64,000 bases of DNA from Deroplatys truncata (lineage: Eukaryota > Arthropoda > Insecta > Mantodea > Mantidae), in the NCBI GenBank assembly GCA_030765065.1, contig CM060978.1, positions 222,971,498-223,035,497 of the forward strand, read 5' to 3'. The position numbers and the translations under genes are program-made. Under the pieces are notes generated by a model, which was not told the DNA's origin, ran no database searches, and was given only the letters and a program-made list of their open reading frames with translations. Within the stretch, counting starts at the first letter, position 1; each line of letters opens with the position of its first letter. This document shows, piece after piece, positions 1-11,579 of this stretch.

Positions 1-233
1 TGAGACCATCTTCATCTCAAACAACCAAAGTATAAGAAATAGCTTTTACGAAAGTAAAATAAGCTTCTAAATCGACTGAAAAATCCCTATCTAAATGGCG
101 AGGTTCATACTATACCGGGTGAATCGCCTGCCCCTAAGTATTTTTAATTTACGCAATATGCAAAGCGACATATGCGCATTAGACCTATTTTGAACATCCT
201 CTAAGGGCTCATTTGCGTAAAATACTTCATAGA

Positions 234-517
234 AAAAAAGTTAAATTGAGTTTTATTTATGAACGCTCTTTAACTGCTATGGTCCTTAGCGTCTCTTTCT
301 ATACTGGGCATGAAAGACCGGTAATATTGCTTAGAGGCCTCTTTAACAGGATTCAGGTTCTTTTACCTGCCGTAAATCTACGAACCGGGACCACCGGCTT
401 AACTTTCCTTCCGAAGGAAGTTATGCAAAGGATTTTTACGCCCGAAAAATCCATCGGCCTCCACCGGGTTTGAACCCGCGACCTCGGAAACTAGAGGCTA
501 GCATGCTGACGACATAG
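234..517 (-). repeat. tRNA-derived SINE family A, full copy
   Basis: The tRNA-like head lies at the right end, with a B-box-like GGGTTTGAACCC on one side and a body that ends in an AT-rich tail at the left. It is flanked by a perfect 8-base target duplication, ttcataga (226-233 and 518-525). The related element at 33536-35063 shows the uninterrupted site. The short open frame across it is not a gene. Confidence 0.85.
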
Positions 518-856
518 TTCATAGAGGGGGTATATAACCCAGTGTTTTACGAGACAGAAAGCAATTCTTACGTATATTGATTCCAAAAAATCACGTCCTG
601 ATACTGGGAGCTTTAGCAGCATTTTAGATGATTTTCCAAACTTTTATTCTTTAGCGTGCATCCGTACACAACTATGAAAACTCCAACTGAATTAATAATC
701 TCTTACATGCTTCTGTTGTCAAAAATAATTGGAAGCAAAATGACAGATCTATGCAATGCGGTAAGAGGCTTAGACCAATTCGGGACATACATTCATACAC
801 ATCTATGAAAACTCTCATTGACAGAACAACCTATCACGTGTATCTGTTGACAAAAG

Positions 857-1148
857 TTGTTGTTTTAGTTCCATTTGTACCCCGCCTTTAACTACATTAG
901 TCTTATCGGCGGCCTTTCCTTTGGAACTTATTGGTTATTGGTAATGGTGTTAAGTGGTGTAACTCTTGTCGTTTTGATTTTTAATCATTAGATCATATAC
1001 ATTCACACTCTCATTCATACCTCCAGACTTAGGGAGGATAATGAATAATCTTTGCTACAGAAAAATTCCCACCCCAGCCGGGAATCAAACCCGGAACCCC
1101 TCGTACAACTGGCAGGTGCTCTACCGACTGAGCTACGAGCGCAGTCTT
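857..1148 (-). repeat. tRNA-derived SINE family G
   Basis: A tRNA-like head at about 1072-1146 reads on the minus strand with A box TAGCTCAGTCGG and B box GGTTTGATTCC. The anticodon stem does not pair, so it is not a tRNA gene. The left end is the tail (AACAACAA on the minus strand). The flanks gacaaaag (849-856) and gataaaag (1149-1156) are an 8-base duplication with one mismatch, and the relative at 33.5 kb lacks the insertion. Confidence 0.75.
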
Positions 1149-2121
1149 GATAAAAGTATTTGAAAAGAAATTGGCAGATCTACGCAATGCAACCAATTGG
1201 AGGTGAGTCTTCGGCCAAAACATAGAAGTTGTACAGCCACGTCAAAAACTGTAAATATTTACGGCCACGTCATGAATGCGCTTGGAAGAGAGCGCCAGTG
1301 TTCTTTTTTTGACACTGTCTAACGTCATCAAGGCATGGGATAAAAGGGAAGTGGGGGACAAGGTGGTAGGAAAATCCACAGTGCTACATTTTGAAGGCCT
1401 CAGCCCCGCAATCCTACTCAGAACTGTGGATGTTTTCTTTACCTGACTGCCTTTTCGATGCCCCGCCCTCCTATTCTGTAACAGTTTAGTTCCTCATCCC
1501 ACCGCAAGCATTCGTATCGTGGCCAACTAGTAGATAATTTTCATTCTGGCACAAACTACGACATATTACAGCTTGAACAGCAGACGTAATGACTGATGCA
1601 ATTTAATTATTTGAGCCATAACCAACAAAATGAGCTTAAGACGTCCTACAGAGCTGCAAAACGTGTGTAACGATTCGAAGTGAGATATAAATTCTCCTAT
1701 TATTTATCCTGTACAGGAGCATTAGCTTAAAAAGCAGTAATGGACGAGTGGTACTATAATGGCTGCTTCGCCACTGTACCTCTTTAGTTAGGGTTAAAAT
1801 TCTTCGTGTTCATTCCCATTTTATTGCCTTCTGCTTTACTTCTTTGATATTTGCTTGGTGTTTCATAACTCGATATTAAACAAAACGCCATTATGGTAAT
1901 ATTATAAATTATAATTCTATACAAAAGAGAACAAAGTTCCATGTTTTTCGTTGACAGGTGCATATAAATCTGTAGCTTCTAAGAGGCATTTAATGTGGTA
2001 TTATTTTTTATCCATTCAACCAAGTGACTTTTATTGTTTTCGTCTGCGTAATTGCCTGGCGTGAGTCAACTCCCTATGATCTACCTTTTAGACGAGACAC
2101 GGCTATTGTTCAGACATAACT

Positions 2122-3200
2122 ATGTATTCAAGCGACGAGCATGTTGACATGCTGTTGATCTATGGAGAAGCAAGGTGTAATGCACTGTCAGCAAGACGCC
2201 TGTATGAAAATCGGTTTCTAGGAAGAGGGGCACCGAATGCGGGCACATTTTCAGTTCAAAGGGTTGAAATACGTATTCTTCAGTTGGAAGAGCACCTCCT
2301 GTTCGTGATGCACTGGCTACCTCTGGAGATAATGAAGAAGCTGTGCGAAAAACATTAGAAAACAATCTGCATACCAACTCCAGGGACATAGCGCTGCATC
2401 TCAATATCAGTCAGACATAAGTGATGTCATATTTCACCGCAGTACATATATCCTTACCATTCACAACTACACTCTCCGTGGTTGCGTCTATCAAGCACAA
2501 GTAATATTTTCACAGTGGCCACTATCGCTCACAAATATGGATTGAGATCTTTTAGGAAATGTTCCCTTCAGCAATGAAGCCACATTGCACAACAACGGAA
2601 CTGTTAACCGCCACAACATGTATAACTGGTATATAGGCAATTCTTACTGGATAAGAGAAGCTGCAATAGAGCTACAATGGATCATTAATATCTGGTGCGG
2701 AATATTAGGCGGCAAGCTAATTAGACCGCACTTCTTGAAGGCAATCTCACAGAACCACAATACCTTGAATTTCTGCAAGAAGAGTTGCCATTTCTACTAG
2801 ATGAATTCCCGTAGTGAAAAGAATGGGGGTGTGTTTCCAGCAGGATGGATCTTCACCACCTTGGCCACTTATTGTAAGGAATCGCTTGCATAGAACATAT
2901 CCACCAAAATGTATTGGCCCTCGCATGTCCCGCTGGATCACATGACCTCACTCGACTGGAATTTTTCTGTTGGGATATTTAAAGGAACGGGACTACGCGC
3001 AAGAACTACAAGACCTAAATCATCTACGGGCACTCACAAATGAAGAATGAGGCAGACTACACTGTGTATGTTACGCCATATAGTAATGTCTCTCCGGCAA
3101 CGTATCCAAATTGCATTCAAGAAGAGGTCATCATTTTGAAGAAGCATTCAACGCCAATTGCGTTTTCGTTTTTACCTGTGAGCCTAAAGACACGCACAAC
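2122..3200 (+). pseudogene. DUF4817-type transposase remnant of element 1
   Basis: The reading frame starting at 2122 opens with MYSSDEHVDMLLIYGEARCN, which matches the N-terminal DUF4817 helix-turn-helix of a large insect transposase family in the Tc1/mariner (DDE) superfamily. After about 50 residues the frame shifts. Further pieces follow with stops and shifts: a DNPHTSSRDIALHLNIS-like second helix-turn-helix, a QQDGS segment near 2838 that corresponds to the second catalytic Asp region, and a RRGHHFE-like C-terminus near 3125. The whole is about 1.1 kb, close to the length needed for the usual 330-380 residues. The product would have cut and pasted the surrounding TIR element, but the many breaks make it inactive. 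Family assignment rests on recognised sequence patterns, not on a search. Confidence 0.7.
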
Positions 3201-4047
3201 TTACATTATGTCAGAGGAATAAGTGTAACAAATACATGAAACATGCCTGATTACAAAAACTGTCAGATTTAATATCTTCGGAATACGCCCAAAAGAATGA
3301 AAACTAAAGAAGTAACACAGTGTACAACACCAGCTACGGTACATTACACTAGGTTCACCAAGCTAAGTATAATCCACAATTATGTCATTGTAATTCTTGT
3401 ATCTTTGGCGTACAATAGAACCAAAAGAAATACATAAATACAAAATAAAATAAAAAAAATAAATAAAGACAAGGAAAATGAAAGAAAGGAAAAAAGGGGA
3501 AAAATCAATATCAGATTAGAGCTTTTGAACCTAAGGTTTGCCTCATCGCGTTCTGGTAGGTAGTGGCTTCGGTCAGAGGCCCCGTTTTCTAATCGCTTTT
3601 CAGCAGAACATTTCTCTACCACCTGATTAGCTTCATAACCCTGAAAAAACATCCTCTTTAGGTTCTTCGCAGCTCCTTGATGGAGTAGACGTACCCCCAT
3701 AGAGTCCCTGGTGAAAGTAGCATTATACAGCGGACGAGCCTCTTTGCCTTCTGCATCAATAGATGCGTATACGCAAAACGCAGCGCTTTTCCTCTTCTGA
3801 TTCAGCAATGCCTGGCTACGAGTGCAGCAGAAACTCCAAGATGGAACATTTTTTTATTAATACAGTTCACACACACTAGATGGCATCGGGAAACTTGACC
3901 AATCATCTTAAAGTACCCTCTTCAACTCTACGCCTACCTATCCGTAGTGAAGTCGTTCCAAAGGTAAGATACATATTAATCCAGGGACGTTTAGGAAGTA
4001 GTCTAACTCCACTCATTCAAACTTTAATCATTAATGCTGCTTGCACA

Positions 4048-5380
4048 TACGAGGTGTATTCCAAAGCTAAGCTTCGGTGAGCAATAGTTAACGGATGGTA
4101 AGTCTGAATGACGTTTCACAACTGCAGCGCCATCTACCGACTCCTGAGGAACCTACCGCAGTGTTGGTGTGACGCAGTAGGCGTTTGCAGTCGGCGAGAG
4201 CAGATCGAAATGGCCGCGATAATCGCAGATCCCGCCAGTTGTGAAGTGTGCGGTGTGATAGATTTTTGCTGGCAAAAGAATGGTCAGCTGCGGACATCAA
4301 TTGTGAGTTATGCCTCTTGTATGGACCGGACATAATGAGTGGCATCCAGGTTCGACACTGGTGTTGAGAATTTTGAAATAGCCGCACAAATGTGCACTAC
4401 GAATAGCGGAGTGGTAGGCCCACTATTCGGACCGACGACATCGTGAGCAAGTGAACCAAAAACTTCGAAGTGATCGGCGTTCGAAGATTAGTGGTCTGGC
4501 TGGTGAATTCGCAAATGTTTCTCGAACCTCACTTTACAGGATTGTCAGTGAACAGCTTGGATATCGGAAACTTTGTGCGAGGTGGGTGCCAAAACTACTC
4601 ACCGGTCAGCACAAAGAGCAACGAATGCGTAGTGCACGGCAGTTTTTGGAGCGCTATAGACAAGATGAAGATGATTTGTTTTTTCACATTGTTACGGGCG
4701 AGCGAGATAGGGATAGCGTACACCAACGCAGAATCGAAACAACAGTCAACGCAGTGTCGCCGTTCCGGTTCACCCAAACCAAAAACGTGTAAGCAATCGC
4801 TGTACACGACTCGCAAAATGATAGCTACCGTGTTTTGAGACAAAAAGGGCGTTCTTTTGATTGATTTCTTGGACCGTTGGTCAACAATTACGACTGACAT
4901 GTACTTTGCATCGCTTACCAAACTGAGACGTGCGATCCAAAATCGACGCCGCCGGAAGCTGTCATCTGACATTATCCTCATGCACGACAACGCACGCCTG
5001 CACACCGCTACCATAACCAAAGAGAAGATTCAAGAGTTTCGTTGGGAACCTTTGATCACCCTCCGTACATCCCGATCTGGCGCCAAGCAACTATTTCCTC
5101 TTCTTGCATTTGAAACGGTGGCTGTGTGACAAGGATTTCAAACCGACAATGAACTCAAGACGAGGGTTACCAACTGGTTCTTGTCCCAGGCGGCAGACTT
5201 CTGTACCGAGGGGTGAAAGAAGCTGATACAGCGTTACAGTAAGTGTATAGATGTGAACGGCGATTATGTGGAAAAGTAAAGTATATATGTAGGCACATAT
5301 TACTGTCAATAAAGACCTTGTCTCATGAGCGATGTTGTTATTATGACCAAAGGGACCTTAGTTTTGGAATACGCTTCGTA
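4048..5380 (+). mobile_element. mariner transposon inserted in element 1
   Basis: The ends are TACGAGGTGTATTCCAAAG and, reversed, TACGAAGCGTATTCCAAAA. TA is duplicated at both limits, and the length of 1333 bp is typical of mariner. The empty site is visible in the relative of the host element at 34.95 kb. The interior carries one degraded transposase gene. Confidence 0.85.
4335..5279 (+). pseudogene. mariner transposase, inactivated
   Basis: The gene would start at the ATG at 4335 (MSGIQVRHWC) and end at the stop at 5277, about 315 codons, near the normal 340-350. Recognisable pieces in order are the helix-turn-helix (SRTSLYRIVSEQLGYRKLCA, from about 4526), the linker VPKLLTGQHKEQRM, the first catalytic region (HIVTGERD at about 4688), LRRAIQNRRR, the second catalytic region MHDNARLHTA (about 4981), and the C-terminal GDYVEK end. 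There are early stops and at least two frameshifts. The usual GDE of the first catalytic site reads GER. In the frame that reads DLAPSNYFLFLH, the third catalytic Asp is replaced by Asn. It therefore lost function both through broken frames and at two of its three metal-binding residues. Confidence 0.8.
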
Positions 5381-5511
5381 ATTACGAATAAGCATATTAG
5401 AATGGCACAGCTACAATAATGGTTTGACAAAGGGACAATACTTTCATATGAAACTATAAACTGCGGCTTGTATAGACATGAATACCTCGGGGCAGGTGAC
5501 TTACCTGTATA

Positions 5512-5885
5512 TTCCCTTTCACTCTTTTGAGCCTGAACATCGTATTGCCCCGACTACTGCTCTTGATAGTGGACAAATATCCAAGGAATATTCTAGAAAA
5601 TTGGAAATATATTGGAAAACGTTTCACATATTAAGAATGTTGATAAATATGGTCTCTTCATGATAAAATAATTGCTAAAATAGCTCAGTGACTTATACGA
5701 ATAGCTGGAACAAACATAACGCACCAATATGTAAGTAATTAGGTTTGTCAAATTGTTTACAAAATCATTAATTTTACATATATTCCCTTTAGTGACCCAA
5801 GCATGCAGAAAAAACACACACATGCTACCGAAACAATTAAAAATACTCTCTTCGGTGTTCAATAGGCTGTATGGATCCATTATTG
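5512..5885. other. AT-rich sequence, nothing recognised
   Basis: No gene, tRNA-like box or match to the repeats elsewhere in the window was seen. Short open frames here lack any recognisable protein pattern. Confidence 0.4.
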
Positions 5886-5889
5886 TACC

Positions 5890-6890
5890 ATCTTATCACT
5901 GATATAGACGTTCGTTGGCTCCCAAATAAGCAGTGCATCGATGTGCCACGATGTATCTTTCAAAGTCGGTAGGTATTTCCCTGATTTCAGCTGTTGCACC
6001 TAATGCGAGCTACAACATCTTCTCCCGAATCAACAGGGGTTTTGTAAATCATACACTCCTTGTGCTCCAAGGTGGAGCAGGTGGTGTGATAAGGTGGGGT
6101 CAGGTCAGATGAACGCACCGACCAAGCAAGGCCTACCCCAACTATCCAGTGAGTACTCAATGTAGCTGTCAGATGGGCATGTAGTCATTCTCAAAATGGC
6201 CTAGTGCATCGTCGTGATGAAACTATATTCCATATCAACAGGAAGCGGGTTTAGTAACTCAGGCAGAACTTCTTGCAAAAGTACTAGGTAAGTATTGGCG
6301 TTGAGTCGTTGCGGCAAAATGTATGGCCCCAGAAGAAGGGCATTCATAATTCCTGCCCAAATCTCATTTGGTGTAATCGCACAAATGTGGTATGGGGGAT
6401 TTTCGAAAGTAAAAAATATAGGAATTAAATAATACCTCACGTGTGAGACATTCTTCCGTCAGTTACACGCGATTTGTAAAACTGGTTGGGCTGCAATTTG
6501 GTGCAAGTACCATTTACAAATATGCTGTCGCAATGGATAGTCATCTGGCTTAGAAGCATACGGTTTTCTCAAGATGATATGGAAGCAACAGCTGCTCCTG
6601 CACAATCCTCCAGTTCGTGAAATGACTTAACGATAGCTCGCGTACTCTCTGCACACCTCAGAACTTCTTCCTTGCCCTCAGAAGTTCGCACAAAACCCCC
6701 CTCCCACCCTTACACTCTGCTTATCTGTATAATGCGTTCATTTAATCTGCGATGGATGCTGGTAAATGTACTGTGGTGAGGAACACGTCGGTTTGGAATC
6801 GTTCCTGTAAAGCCCCTGAATCGCACAACCAGAACATATGCCATATGCATATCCCCGATTTCATTATTAGTTAAATTCTATTGTTCGGCA
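5890..6890 (-). pseudogene. Second DUF4817-type transposase remnant
   Basis: Reading on the minus strand, the N-terminal part near 6860-6730 shows DMHMAYV followed by PNRRVPHHSTFTSIHRRLNE, the DUF4817 helix-turn-helix pattern. The best-preserved part is 6201-6440, where WAGIMNALLLGPYILPQRLN and EVLPELLNPLPVD match the segment between the first and second catalytic Asp of the same family. The region between is frameshifted and the C-terminus fades near 5890. I could not find its terminal inverted repeats. It lies just outside element 1 and in the opposite orientation, so it is a separate insertion, older by its decay. Confidence 0.65.
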
Positions 6891-6899
6891 TGTAAGCAA

Positions 6900-7640
6900 G
6901 AAAGAATTGTATAAGTCGGACACGATATGAGCACCTTTGGGCGCCGCTATTTTGTTGATAATGCGTAGTATCGCCAAGGCTCGGTATCCGAGGGGACCGA
7001 ACGGTAAGGTGATAGTAAGAATGTATAGTTGCACAATGAAAACAGTACTAACCTGCTGATGTCCTCACATTTGTTCTCAGAATCAGTATCTCTGCGGATG
7101 TTTTCTTCGTTTGACTGCACTTCCGATGCCCCGATCACTTGTTCCGCAGCTGTTTAGCACCTCTTCTCACCGAACGCACTCATATAGTGGTTGTAATGAG
7201 AAGTAATTACCAGAGTGAGCTAACGAATGAAACAGCACAAGAAGTAAACAAACTCAGGCAGTAATCAAATGGGGTGAATGTATGACACCGAGCTCCAGAA
7301 GTAAACAAACTTGCTTTCAAGGAGTAAATCAACTGATTGGTAGCATTAATAACAAACCCTTTTTGCACTGCAACGAGTGTTCTCCTCTTCTGTTGGTTTG
7401 TTTTGTTTGTTCTTCTGTATTTTGAGGTCAATAAACTGAATATCTGTAATATTTATTATTTGTTTGTTCTAGTTCTGCGTTCTCAATAACTGCAGTCTCT
7501 TCTCTTAAGGTCGCCAATGTAATCACATAAATTCCACTTGCGTTGAAACGAAGGTCGCAGCCCATGAGTACCTTAGCAAAATGTGTTTCAAAGGTTACCT
7601 ACCTGATCTCAAACTTTATCGGTCTAATTTAGAAGCATTC
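6900..7640. other. Unassigned, with a segment shared with element 1
   Basis: About 7080-7190 resembles 1420-1520 (shared GGATGTTTTCTT, GATGCCCC and a CACCG/CGCA context), so both carry a fragment of one unnamed repeat. The rest (7190-7640) is AT-rich with a locally repeated GTAAACAAAC motif. No gene is seen. Confidence 0.4.
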
Positions 7641-7644
7641 TCTC

Positions 7645-8285
7645 TATAAAATATTTTTACTTTCTCTACTACGATAGTAAGTAGGGGGAGTATCGCAATC
7701 CATCCAAAATTTGATAACGAGATTTCACAGGAACTACATGTTTTGAGGTGCACTGAATGCATATAAAGCATTTTTGGAAACATGTCCGTATGTGTTTGTC
7801 TGTCTGTGAACAGCATAACTCAGAAACGAAAGGTCGGATAAACACCAAACTTAGTATTTAGGTTCAGTATCTTCCAGAGATGCGACACGAAGGTTTTCAA
7901 GAAAATCACCCCACCTCAGATTACCCTTTACATTGAACATTTTTCGAAAATTTTAATTTTCTCAAAAATAGCTCTAACGATTTTGATTAAAATATCATAT
8001 GTTTAAGATATTTCCATGACAAATAAAATGTATATCTCGAATTTTCTGGGAATATCTCCAAAAGTATTCTTCATTGTGAACAACGACTTTTGCATAACTG
8101 GTAAACCATAAGAGATATACAAAATTTTACTACACAAAAATGTAGAGCGCGCTAAAATACACAATTTATGTCACATGCATTTTCTTTGTTTGTTTGTTGA
8201 GTGAGCAATTTTCGAGATATTGCTTGTTATTCCCTTAAATTTTCCAATACTTATACTTTTTCTCAAATGGGAATTCGTTATTGAT
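7645..8285 (-). repeat. L repeat, partial
   Basis: It begins with the reversed L end TACTTTCTCTACTACG, keeps the CACCCAAAATTTGATAACGAG region, the short GT/TG microsatellite site and the AACAGCATAACTCAGAAACG block, and runs to the GGGAATTCGTTATT block. It stops there because another L fragment is inserted at the T-run that follows. Confidence 0.8.
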
Positions 8286-8832
8286 TTTTTACTTTCTCTA
8301 TTACGTATAGCAAGTAGGGGAAGTATTGTATTCCACCCAAAAATTCGATACGGAGATTTCACCGGAAATATGTTTTGAGACCCCCTGAATCCAAAAAAGC
8401 ATTTTTGAAACATGTCCGTGTGTTTGTCTGTGTGTCTGTCTGTGAACAGCATAACTCAGAAACGAACAGTCGAATAAACATCAAAATCGTTAGAAACGTT
8501 TTTGAGAAAATTAAAATTTTCGAAAAATGTTCAATGTAAAGGGTAATCGAGGTGGGGTGATTTTCTTGAAAACCTTCGTGTCGTATCTCTGGAAGATACT
8601 GAACCTAAATACCAAGTTTGGTGTTTATCCGACTATTCGTTTCTGAGTTATGCAGTTCACAGACAGACACACAGACACACACACACACACAGACATGTTT
8701 CCAAAATGCTTTTTTGGATTCAGCAGGCCTCAAAACATGTATTTCCGGTGAAATTTCGGCATCGAATTTTTGGGTGGAATACAATACTTCCCCCTACTTA
8801 CTATACGTAGTAGAGAAGGTAAAAAGTATGAA
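8286..8832. repeat. L repeat fragments in inverted junction
   Basis: 8286-8480 is the reversed end of an L repeat. At about 8480 it changes abruptly into the forward second half of an L repeat (8481-8832), ending in GTAGTAGAGAAGGTAAAAAG. The two halves share about 200 bases as an inverted repeat around a spacer of roughly 140 bases. Confidence 0.75.
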
Positions 8833-9155
8833 TACAGCTTGGTAGCGAGGTTTACAGAATCTCGCTTCACTTATTTTTAAAAACCTATGAAAACAAGTAT
8901 TTAAATGTTCTGTTTAACACGAGAGGAAATAAATGTTATATTTTGAGACGATGATGTGACTATTTTCTATATTTACCAACATTGCCCAATTACAACCGGC
9001 CATTCAAGTCATTGCCTAGTCAAAGTGTGATAATGTGTTTATTTCATATGAAGTATACCGGTATGGCCTGAGCTCTTTGGTCTCTTACGTAAATTGCCGG
9101 CCACAGACGTTATTGGCTAGAAATAAACAGTAGTGATGGGAACTGTGCAAATGTT
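8833..9155. other. AT-rich spacer, nothing recognised
   Basis: Unique-looking sequence repeated only in the tandem duplicate (12733-13064). No gene or known repeat seen. Confidence 0.4.
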
Positions 9156-9420
9156 ATGCCGACCCTCGTAACCGTGTTCGCTGGCGTGGTCACTCCGGCG
9201 CTCCGCAAAGCTGATGGTCTCGGGGTCTGTTCGACCTTAAAATTCTTACATGATCTGAGTTTAAATCGGCGTGAGCCAGGTTGGTTTCTATCTTTAATTA
9301 ATTAGAATGCGGGCATGGGTGTTTGTGTGTGTGTGTGTGTGTGTATGTGTGTTGCGGAAATAAGCGGTATGAAAACAGTAAAACACAGTAGCATAAACTG
9401 GGTACAACAAGGGAACTTTT
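9156..9420 (+). repeat. SINE family B with internal GT tract, altered copy
   Basis: The head CCCTCGTAACCGTGTTCGCT and the AACTGGGTACAACAAGGGAA end match the copy at 13066-13260 and the reversed copy at 25285-25470. Between them, 9225-9310 is foreign sequence standing where the other copy has the B-box-like GGTTGGAGTCCCGCC, so the internal promoter is destroyed here. A GT run follows (9321-9352). Confidence 0.65.
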
Positions 9421-9790
9421 AAAAACAAAAAAAAACAAAAATGTTTCTGGATAATAACGTTATTTTCTAATTTACTTCATTGTTCGTAACACATACATAC
9501 CCCATCAATTCTCCGATAAACTGTGTCACATTTTCGTGGAAAACATGACAACAGCCTGCGATAGCTATGGTTGGTTTTGGGGAATTTTGGCGCTATTTCA
9601 TATCCAGAATTTCTGACTACTAAATGATGAGCTACAATATTAAAAATAATATGATCTCTGTTTTTCAGGGGAGGGAATGTCCTAATAGAAATACGAACTT
9701 CTCAAAAGCGTTTAGACTTCGGGAAATACCATTCTTAATACACACTTCTAGAAGTACTTAAGTCGGGGTACGGGGTACGTGAAAAGCATG

Positions 9791-10048
9791 AAACTGAGTT
9801 TTATTTACGGACGCTGTTTAACTGCTATGGTTATTAGAGTCCCATATTGGGCGAGAAAGACCGGACATTTTGTTCAGAGGCCTCTTTATCAGGCTTGAGG
9901 TTCTTTTACGTGCCGTAAATCTACTACACAGGACCTACGGCTTTACTTCCCTTCCGAAGGAACTCATGCTAAGGATTTTTACGCCTAAAAAGTCAATCGA
10001 CCTCGGGAATTAGAGACTATCATGGTAACCACTACACTACGGAGGGCG
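9791..10048 (-). repeat. SINE family A copy
   Basis: The same body as 234-517 (TTTTACGTGCCGTAAATCTA, CTTCCCTTCCGAAGGAA) with the tRNA-like head at the right end. The B-box part is partly deleted between the body and the head. Duplicated at 13631-13888. Confidence 0.75.
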
Positions 10049-10550
10049 AAAGAATGACTTGAAACTTGCACAGTGTGTAGCAATATGTACTAGAAATAAA
10101 AAGACTATTGGGGTTTGATATCAAATGAATTTTTATGCTGCAGAATATGAATTATTCAATATTTTTTTTAAAAATTATGAAATTTTAAAAATACTATTTT
10201 TCTGTAAGCTATCATGATATTCTTAGACCACGGAGGATGACGGCAGGGTATGTGCGTTTAAGATCCTGATTTAATGACAAATACACAATCGTGATCTTTA
10301 TTGTACCCACTTTAATAGTATGTAGGCAAAGAAATGTATTAGCAACAGACTAAATTGTACACGGGTGCAGCATAATTACTGACCCTGTAATGCATAATAA
10401 CCACACATCTTCAAGGAATCGAGAGCGCATTCGCAGTGTGCATTATTTCTGGGATCGTCCTCGTACAAACAACTGCATAAATGCTGTACTATGTTACGTT
10501 ACCTGTCTAGTTCTTCTTTCAATATTCTAACAGTTACATTTGTTTTACAG
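10049..10550. other. AT-rich sequence, no repeat recognised
   Basis: No match to other parts of the window except the tandem duplicate. It ends in a pyrimidine-rich tract and CAG at 10550 that could act as a splice acceptor. Confidence 0.4.
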
Positions 10551-10606
10551 GATTTTCTAGCGATGTACTGCAAAAATCCCATGTGGCCTTATACTTTATA
10601 TGTATC
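10551..10606 (+). other. Candidate 56-bp exon (duplicated)
   Basis: A tract TTTGTTTTACAG ends at 10550 and a near-ideal donor GTAAGT starts at 10607. The 56 bases between are open in two of three frames, for example DFLAMYCKNPMWPYTLYV. No protein family is recognised. The copy at 14391-14446 is identical. This may be a real small exon of a gene extending beyond the window, or a chance match: splice-like signals of this quality are common in tens of kilobases of AT-rich DNA. Confidence 0.2.
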
Positions 10607-10879
10607 GTAAGTTGTGATCTTTTTTTCATTTGTATATAATTTGAATCCTTTAATTCAGAACACCTTAAGTTTAGCAGTGAAAATTAATAAAAACGTCATA
10701 ATAACTGTAGCTGTAGGCTATTCCTAGCTAGAAAAGCTAAGTTTAAATAGGTTACTTAATAAAATTGTTTTTCGACTATAGTGTTTCTGATCTACTTTAC
10801 GTTTTTCACATCATGCTGAAAGGCTGAATTTCCGGCATTCAGTGCTGGTTACCTAATGCACCCGGATGTTTTGTGTGTC

Positions 10880-11095
10880 GGTGTGGTTGGTTCGGTTGGT
10901 TAGGCGCTAGCCTTCTGATCCCCAAGTCACGCATTCAATCCCGGTCCAGACCGATGGTTTTTAAGTGTGCTTAAAAGTAAAAGCCCCAGGGTGTAGCTTA
11001 ACTAGCATGTAAAAGAGCTCCTGCGGAACGAAATTCCGGCACACCAGCGATGCTCATGTGATCTGGCAATTGACAGTGTCGTTAACAAACAATTG
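10880..11095 (+). repeat. SINE family C copy
   Basis: A tRNA-like head has A-box-like GGTTGGTTAGGCG and B-box-like GCATTCAATCCCGG. The body contains GAACGAAATTCCGGCACACC, matching in reverse the copy at 20301-20436. Duplicated at 14720-14935. Confidence 0.65.
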
Positions 11096-11403
11096 TTTTA
11101 TTTTATATATTTTACTGCATTTATGTGTATGAACTATGTAAAATCCTTTACCTTTTATATTTTTATTATTGCAAACATGGAACATAATCATATTTGATAG
11201 CTGAGTTTTATCACTTAAATCTTATCTGGGTCTTTCAGCTTTATCTGTTAATATTTACAATTTAATTCCTGCTGCAGTTAAGTACGAGCTGCAAGTGATT
11301 GAGATTTCTAAGATCAACAACCAGGACTCGATAATCGATCGCCAGTTTGCCACCAAGTTTAAGTTTGATGTTTGGCCTCTGTATTCGTATATTTCTGAGT
11401 CGT
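11096..11403. other. AT-rich spacer, nothing recognised
   Basis: No tRNA-like box, transposase pattern or match outside the tandem duplicate (14936-15243). Confidence 0.35.
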
Positions 11404-11540
11404 TTTACTTCCTCTACTACATATAAGTAGGGGAAGTATTGTATTTCATCCAAAAACTCTATACCGAGATTTCACCGCAAATACATATTTTTAGGCGCCC
11501 TGAATCCAAAAAAAAAAAACATTTTAGAAAAAGACTGCGC

Positions 11541-11579
<39 letters not shown>

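Larger units (their letters stand above)
113..5509 (+). mobile_element. DUF4817-type Tc1/mariner-superfamily transposon (element 1), interrupted
   Basis: The left end (TACCGGGTGAATCGCCTGCC) and the reverse complement of the right end (TACAGGTAAGTCACCTGCC) form imperfect terminal inverted repeats flanked by TA (111-112 and 5510-5511), the target duplication of Tc1/mariner elements. A relative at 33536-35063 has the same ends and much of the same interior, which shows three later insertions here: SINEs at 234-517 and 857-1148 and a mariner at 4048-5380. A stretch at about 1240-1530 is also absent from the relative. The internal gene is a broken DUF4817 transposase. The element is not autonomous today. 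Confidence 0.85.

Noticed and set aside
1050..1150. tRNA gene on the minus strand
   Set aside because: A and B boxes are present, but the anticodon stem does not pair and the unit is flanked by a target duplication with a tail, so it is a SINE.
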